Positions 59,054 through 64,000 of a stretch of 64,000 bases of DNA are shown here, one piece after another. Both the position numbers and the translations under genes were made by a program. The notes beneath the pieces were generated by a model, which saw nothing but the letters and a program-made list of their open reading frames with translations, did no database searches and had not been told where the DNA came from. The stretch comes from Fragilaria crotonensis (taxonomy: Eukaryota > Bacillariophyta > Fragilariophyceae > Fragilariales > Fragilariaceae), in NCBI GenBank assembly GCA_022925895.1, contig JAKSYS010000242.1, positions 1 to 64,000 on the forward strand. Reading direction: 5' to 3'. The stretch's first letter is position 1, and the number at the start of each line of letters is the position of its first letter.

Positions 59054-62000
59054 ATGCCCAACACGACGAACAAGTCGTCAAAGATCTGTAACGTTCTCGG
59101 CGGGCTAGATGTTACGAGATTCGTTTCTTCCAATACTCGACAGGTGTTCAAAGGGGCTATAGAAGATGTTGAATTGATTCGAGAATATGTCAGCCTAGCA
59201 GCAGGGAATCAAGGCATAGTGGGAGGCTTTTCAGACTTGAAAGCATTGAATAATTCGTTAGACTGGAAAGGCCGAGGGTTGTCTGAAGGAACCACCACAG
59301 TCGATGCCGGTTTGGGCTATGTGGACGATCGAAGTGACCGCTTGATGGATCGATATGTTGGTCTACGTGAGCAACCTTTCGTTGGTGACAAGCAAAACGA
59401 TCTGATGCTCATTGACACCTTGTCGAACCTTTTCCCCTGGCTTGTTGATCGCCGATCAGTTGAGAAGAAGTGGTTCAAACCACATCAGAATGGTCGTAGT
59501 GAGGGACCTACCAAGGAGCCTTTCGTGTTTGAAACGCTCTATGCAGCGGCGTGGATAGGTACCTACGGAAATGCTTGGGTGTACTATCCCCCCTTGTCAG
59601 TGTTTGGGAAAGGACATCCGGCTGGACTTGGGGATGCCCTCGGCAATGATGCTGAGAGTCACGCGTGGCCCTTTGTGGACCCGAATTTGCCGGAGAACAA
59701 TCCAACTCGACGGACCTTCCTTGCGGATCCATATCCTGATGTGGCCAGGCAAGGACTATCTCTCATCACGGCGATGGCACCGATATACCTCACCGGAACC
59801 TATGGAAACTACACATACAACGACACTTATTTTGCATCTACTGGTGTCGATATTGCAGTTGATTCCACATCGTCGTTGTTGGACACCCTGCTTGACACAA
59901 TGACGAATTCAAGTTTCGCCGTGCTCGTGGACATGACTTTTAAAACCATTGTGATTTCGCAGACAGTTGTGGAACGAATCTATCCCTCTCGCACGGGTTT
60001 TGAGGATACGCGAGTTGCCTACGATCTGACAGATGGTTCGATTGTTGAAGATAGACGAAACCAGACCTACATGGTGTCCGACACTATTCATCAAGGTCTA
60101 AGCGAGCTCGAGAATGCGGACTGGAAGCAACTTCTCCGCGAAATCAAGCTTGCAAGCCCCGGAGAGCGCGGCGTTTCTTCGATGAATTTGACCCTGACTG
60201 GAGAGGAGGAGCCACGTGAGTTTTACGTGATGTACGAGCGGTGGGCCGATGTGGCTGATTGGGTCATGTTGGCCTTTGCACCAATCTACGATGTGGAACA
60301 TGCAATCGATGTTAGTGTCTACGATAGCATGTCCGGCCAGGATGATACGTCCGTCGATTTGCAGGGTGAATGGGGTCTCGATTTGTACGGCGAAGCGACC
60401 ATGGTTAACAAGGGTCCTCTCGATGTCACGGTTATGATCAAGTCCACACCTGAATGGTTTGCGCTTGCACCGTCCGATTTGGAAGCGTTCAAGCTAGACT
60501 CTGGAAATTCCATTGCACTTCACTTCAACGTGGACACTTCCGTGCTAGAAATTGGAGTGTCATCCTTCCTTCTAACTTTTACTATTGCCGATGATGGTTA
60601 CCCAGACTGTTTCTACAATCACGACATCAGCCTCCCTGTGACAGTCACGGTCCATGCAAAAGATTGCGCCGCTCTGACCGGCGACTCTATGAGTGTGGCC
60701 GATGCAAATGGTGGCTGCATTTGCGGGCCTTCCTCGGTCGCGGTTGGTGGATCTTGTGCTCGCTATTCTGTTTTGCTTCCATCGATTCTGGTCCCACTGA
60801 TCGTTTTGGGCTTGTTTTCGTTCACCTTTATGTGAGGCACAAGCGCAAGCAGGCAGATTATGTATGGTTGATCAAGACATCGGACTTGACATTCGACGAA
60901 CCTCCCGAAATCCTTGGCCGAGGCACGTTCGGTCTCGTCGTTCGGGCAGAATATCGTGGCACTCAGGTCGCCGTGAAACGAGTGATTCCCCCCGTTTCCA
61001 ACATAAAGGATGCAGGATCAACGGACAGCGTCGTTCTGGAAAAAGATTCCTCGGAAAACGAAGCGGAGGATCGTCTTACTTCCCTTACGACATCGACTGC
61101 GAACAAGCCAAAGCGAAGGAAGTCGAACGACTACTTTGACTTCAACAGACCAGATGCTCAGGATAGTAGAACCGCGTCCGGTCTTGTGAACGCTCACCTC
61201 CTCAGCAGCACTGGGAGTGTCACTCACGCTCCGAACAGTGCTGTGTCGACAGGAGCCAATGCCTTCGATGCTTTGAAATTAGCTCCAACCTCCTCTGCTC
61301 GTGTATCAGCTAAACAGTACGCAAAGCTCAAGGCAGATTTCATTCATGAGATGCGATTACTTTCCAAGCTTAGACATCCATGTATTACGACTGTGATGGG
61401 TGCTGTCATCGAGTCTGGACAAGAGCCGCTTCTCGTCATGGAGCTAATGGATCATGGGTCGTTGTTCGATTTACTTCACAACGATACCATGATTGTGGAG
61501 GGCGATATCGTACTTCCAATTTTAAGAGATGTAGCACAAGGTCTACGTTTCTTGCATGCTGCTACTCCTCAAGTGGTGCATGGCGATCTCAAGGCCCAAA
61601 ACATCCTTGTTGACAGCAAATTTCGAGCGAAAGTGGCCGACTTTGGCCTGTCGCAAAAGAAGGGCGTTGGAGCAGCGGGAACTCCTTTCTGGATGGCGCC
61701 TGAGCTCCTTAGTGGAAAGTCGATGAACTCCGCAGCGTCGGATGTTTACTCTTTCGGAATCATCCTTTATGAAGTGTATTCTCGCAAGATACCGTACGAA
61801 GGTGAGGATTTTACCGAGACAATCAAGCAGATCTGCGACCCAGCGATAAACAAACGACCACCCGTTCCCACGTCCATGCCAAAGGAGGTTGAGTCTTTGA
61901 TGGCAGGATGCACGAGCGCAGATCCTGTGCAGCGCCCAACCTTTCATGACATTGACGACAAGCTCAGGACATTTACTGTCGGCAGCGTCGAGCCAGGCCA

Positions 62001-62700
62001 GGTGCGACTTTCGATGCAGACAAAAAAGACTTGGGATACCACGTTGACTGCTTCGGAGAACCTCCTGCTGGAAATCTTCCCCAAGCATGTGGCGGAGGCG
62101 CTGAGTAAAGGCCAGAAAGTTGAGCCTCAACATTTCGATTGCGTTACCATCTTTTTCTCTGACATTGTGGGGTTCACAACCATCTCTTCTGAGCTCTCTC
62201 CATTAATGGTCTCAGATATGCTCGATCGTCTCTACACCAAGTTCGACAAGCTTTCTAGAAAGCACGATGTGTTCAAGGTGGAGACTATCGGCGATGCATG
62301 GATGGGAGTGACAAACGTGGCGGCACCACAGCCGGATCACACCAAACGTATTGCTGCCTTCGCTATGGACGCCATCAAAGCTGCCGCCATCACGATGATC
62401 GACCAGGAAGACGGGAGCAAGGGATTTGTCAAGATTCGGGTGGGGTTCCACTCAGGGCCTGTCATCGCGAATGTCGTCGGGTCGAGGAACCCAAAGTACA
62501 CAATTGGCGATACTGTCAATACGTCGTCGAGGATGGAGAGTAATTCTCGTGCTGGTTGCATCTTGTGTTCGAAGGCATCGGCGAAATTATTGGAGGAACA
62601 AGCGCCAGAGTTTTTGCTTGTCCTCGTGGTCATATCGAAGTGAAAGGAAGGGTTGATGGACATTTTGGGTTACACAAGGCCTGAAGCAGATGGTGTTTTA
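59054..62700 (+). pseudogene. receptor kinase-guanylate cyclase with two frame breaks
   Basis: The first frame (59054-60835) is a diatom-type extracellular domain with LGGLDVTRFVSSNTRQVF, sensor-like (Cache-like) text and Cys pairs (CAALTG, GGCICG). It ends in a membrane segment near 60770-60830. A one-base break near 60805 moves sense to the next frame: HKRKQADYVWLIK, then a kinase domain (GRGTFGLV, VAVKRV, HGDLKAQNIL, DFGL, MAPEL) with an insert of about 110 residues after the ATP-binding Lys. A class III cyclase follows, with metal sites in FFSDIVGFTT and GDAWMG. KVETIGD indicates GTP as substrate. A second break near 62610 hides the end, EVKGRV. The protein would turn an outside signal into cGMP. 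An N-terminal anchor exon was not found. Confidence 0.8.
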
Positions 62701-62704
62701 GCAG

Positions 62705-63070
62705 AGGGTGCCTTGGAGGGTAGGCCTACGCGACAGAAGTCCTCGCAGCGATCCAGGCTGTCAGACTGTGTTAACATCAGCAACTTCCTGAATAGCTCTT
62801 AGGGTAAAAATTGTATTTTAACCAAGTGTTCATTTTTCCTTTAACTTCAAGAATTCGATTCGGAACATCTTGTGGATTGTGGACCAAGCAAGTGACACCT
62901 TCGCTGCAATTCTCCTGGTTTCAGGGAGGAGGAAGTGTACCTTTCGGCCAGGCTGTTAAAATCCATCCCGATTGCTCTCAAGATGTGTTTCACCTGCTAC
63001 GATAACAATGAGTGTTCAACAAAGGCATGCTGATGAAATGATGAGATATTCTATTAGTAGTAATCATAAT
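62705..63070. other. 3' flank of the receptor cyclase
   Basis: No supported gene was found between the cyclase end and the kinase remnant. Confidence 0.4.
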
Positions 63071-63074
63071 TGTC

Positions 63075-63982
63075 AACCACGCGCATGCGGGATGAAATCA
63101 AAGAGAGCGTCTCCACCATCTTTGAGGCGTCGGTCGGACTTCGGCTTGAATGCATTTCAAGGCAATTCGATGAGTTGAGACAAAATATTGAACGTCCAAC
63201 TCTCGCGCACATAAGGGTCCAAATCATCTTCGATATAGTGTCCATTGGTTGTATATCTTTCTGTATAATCGCCAAAGCGACGATCATCACTGCAATCATT
63301 CTGCAGGGATCCAGTGAGCAATTCTATCATGAGTACCAAAGGCATGGACGTCATTAGCACCGGCGAAACGCATGACTTTCGGGTTCAAATTGTTGTCCAT
63401 CCCGATGGTATTGACGAAATAGCAAACTTTTGAAGGGCCAAGACTTCGCCACGTTCAACATAATGGAAATACGACGCTGAGCATTTAGCTGAACACGGCC
63501 CTTGGCAGTCTTGAGAAAGTCGGCCAACGTTCCTTGAAAAGTCTTCCAAGACTAAACAGTCTTCCGAATACCCGTAGACACGTTGAAGATTTGGGTGACG
63601 CGTGTGACTATCGACCGACGGGGAGCTGGGCGCCACGACGAAATGACGGTCCAAGACTGAATCAGGCTCTCATGATACCTCCCTTAGTATTGGCATCAAT
63701 GCATCCTTTGATGTATTCGAGAGGAATCTCGACGGGTTCTTGGTTCTGGAGCATTGCTCGAAGCAATATGTCACGACCAGAATCTTGGGTTTGAGGGATG
63801 GCTGCCCCTTCCACATTGACACTACCAGTAGGTGTGCTGCTATCTGCATGAAGCAAAATCTTGGCCAAGGACATGGTGTGAGTTGAAGGTGAACGCTTTG
63901 TGTCGACCATCATATTGATCGAAAATACCCGAGTACCCGTGAATTGTGAATGTGAATTGTGCTGTGCACGACACAGCAGCAC
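63075..63982 (-). pseudogene. protein kinase remnant (tyrosine-kinase-like type)
   Basis: On the minus strand, pieces of a kinase appear in order but in different frames. The leader has ILLRAMLQNQEPVEIPLEYI. The N-lobe has HTRHPNLQRVYGYSEDCLVL near 63560-63610. The alpha-E region has TLADFLKTAKGRVQLNAQRR and ISIMLNVAK near 63450-63540. DFG- and APE-like areas are degraded (NLNPKVMRFAG, IAHWIPAE). A C-lobe piece reads YVRESWTFNILSQL, and RSPTDASKMVETL near 63110 fits the last helix. No intact catalytic loop can be read. This is a dead copy, convergent with the receptor cyclase. Confidence 0.5.
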
Positions 63983-64000
63983 AACGTTTTTTTTTCGATG

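Overview
The window looks like nuclear DNA of a diatom, most likely a raphid pennate of the Seminavis / Fragilariopsis / Phaeodactylum kind. I base this on short GT-AG introns (63-192 bases), diatom-type leucine-rich-repeat (LRR) membrane proteins, a receptor joining a kinase to a nucleotide cyclase, a copia element of the diatom CoDi type, and several protein families I know mainly from diatom genomes. The species is an inference. No rRNA, tRNA, CRISPR or bacterial operon structure was seen.

Layout. 1-3.5 kb: decayed copia retrotransposon on the minus strand, cut by the window edge. 3.6-6.0 kb: a broken diatom repeat-family gene meeting a truncated PIF/Harbinger transposase tail to tail. 6.87-10.93 kb: a complete-looking Harbinger transposon with terminal inverted repeats, TTA target duplications, a transposase and an accessory gene. 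11.7-12.5 kb: a diatom-specific conserved protein. 14.0-15.1 kb: TspO/MBR-like membrane protein with one intron. 16.0-17.7 kb: remnants of a HAD-like gene and an LRR receptor. 20.6-23.9 kb: intact three-exon LRR membrane protein, convergent with a two-exon kinase whose catalytic Asp is Asn (24.1-25.6 kb). 26.9-28.1 kb: JmjC/cupin-type protein with an HxH in place of HxD. 29.0-30.9 kb: a Crypton-like element with a tyrosine recombinase and a GCR1_C-like second ORF joined by TAATG. 33.0-52.7 kb: a mobile-element complex bounded by 32-base perfect inverted repeats, holding a Plavaka-like transposase, a decayed gene with a 2-oxoglutarate/Fe(II) oxygenase-like motif set, a DDE transposase of a kind common in fungi, an accessory protein, and a Jerky/pogo-like DDE transposase. 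53.5-56.1 kb: LRR receptor with an intact N-terminal half and a broken LRR half. 59.0-62.7 kb: receptor with extracellular domain, membrane segment, kinase and guanylate cyclase, with two frame breaks. 63.1-64.0 kb: kinase pseudogene.

Host genes (TspO-like, LRR at 20.6 kb, kinase, JmjC) read through cleanly, whereas most transposon genes and two receptor genes carry frameshifts. That argues for real decay rather than uniformly poor sequence, though several breaks fall at short homopolymers. Intergenic DNA is marked by dense clusters of the palindrome GTAC.
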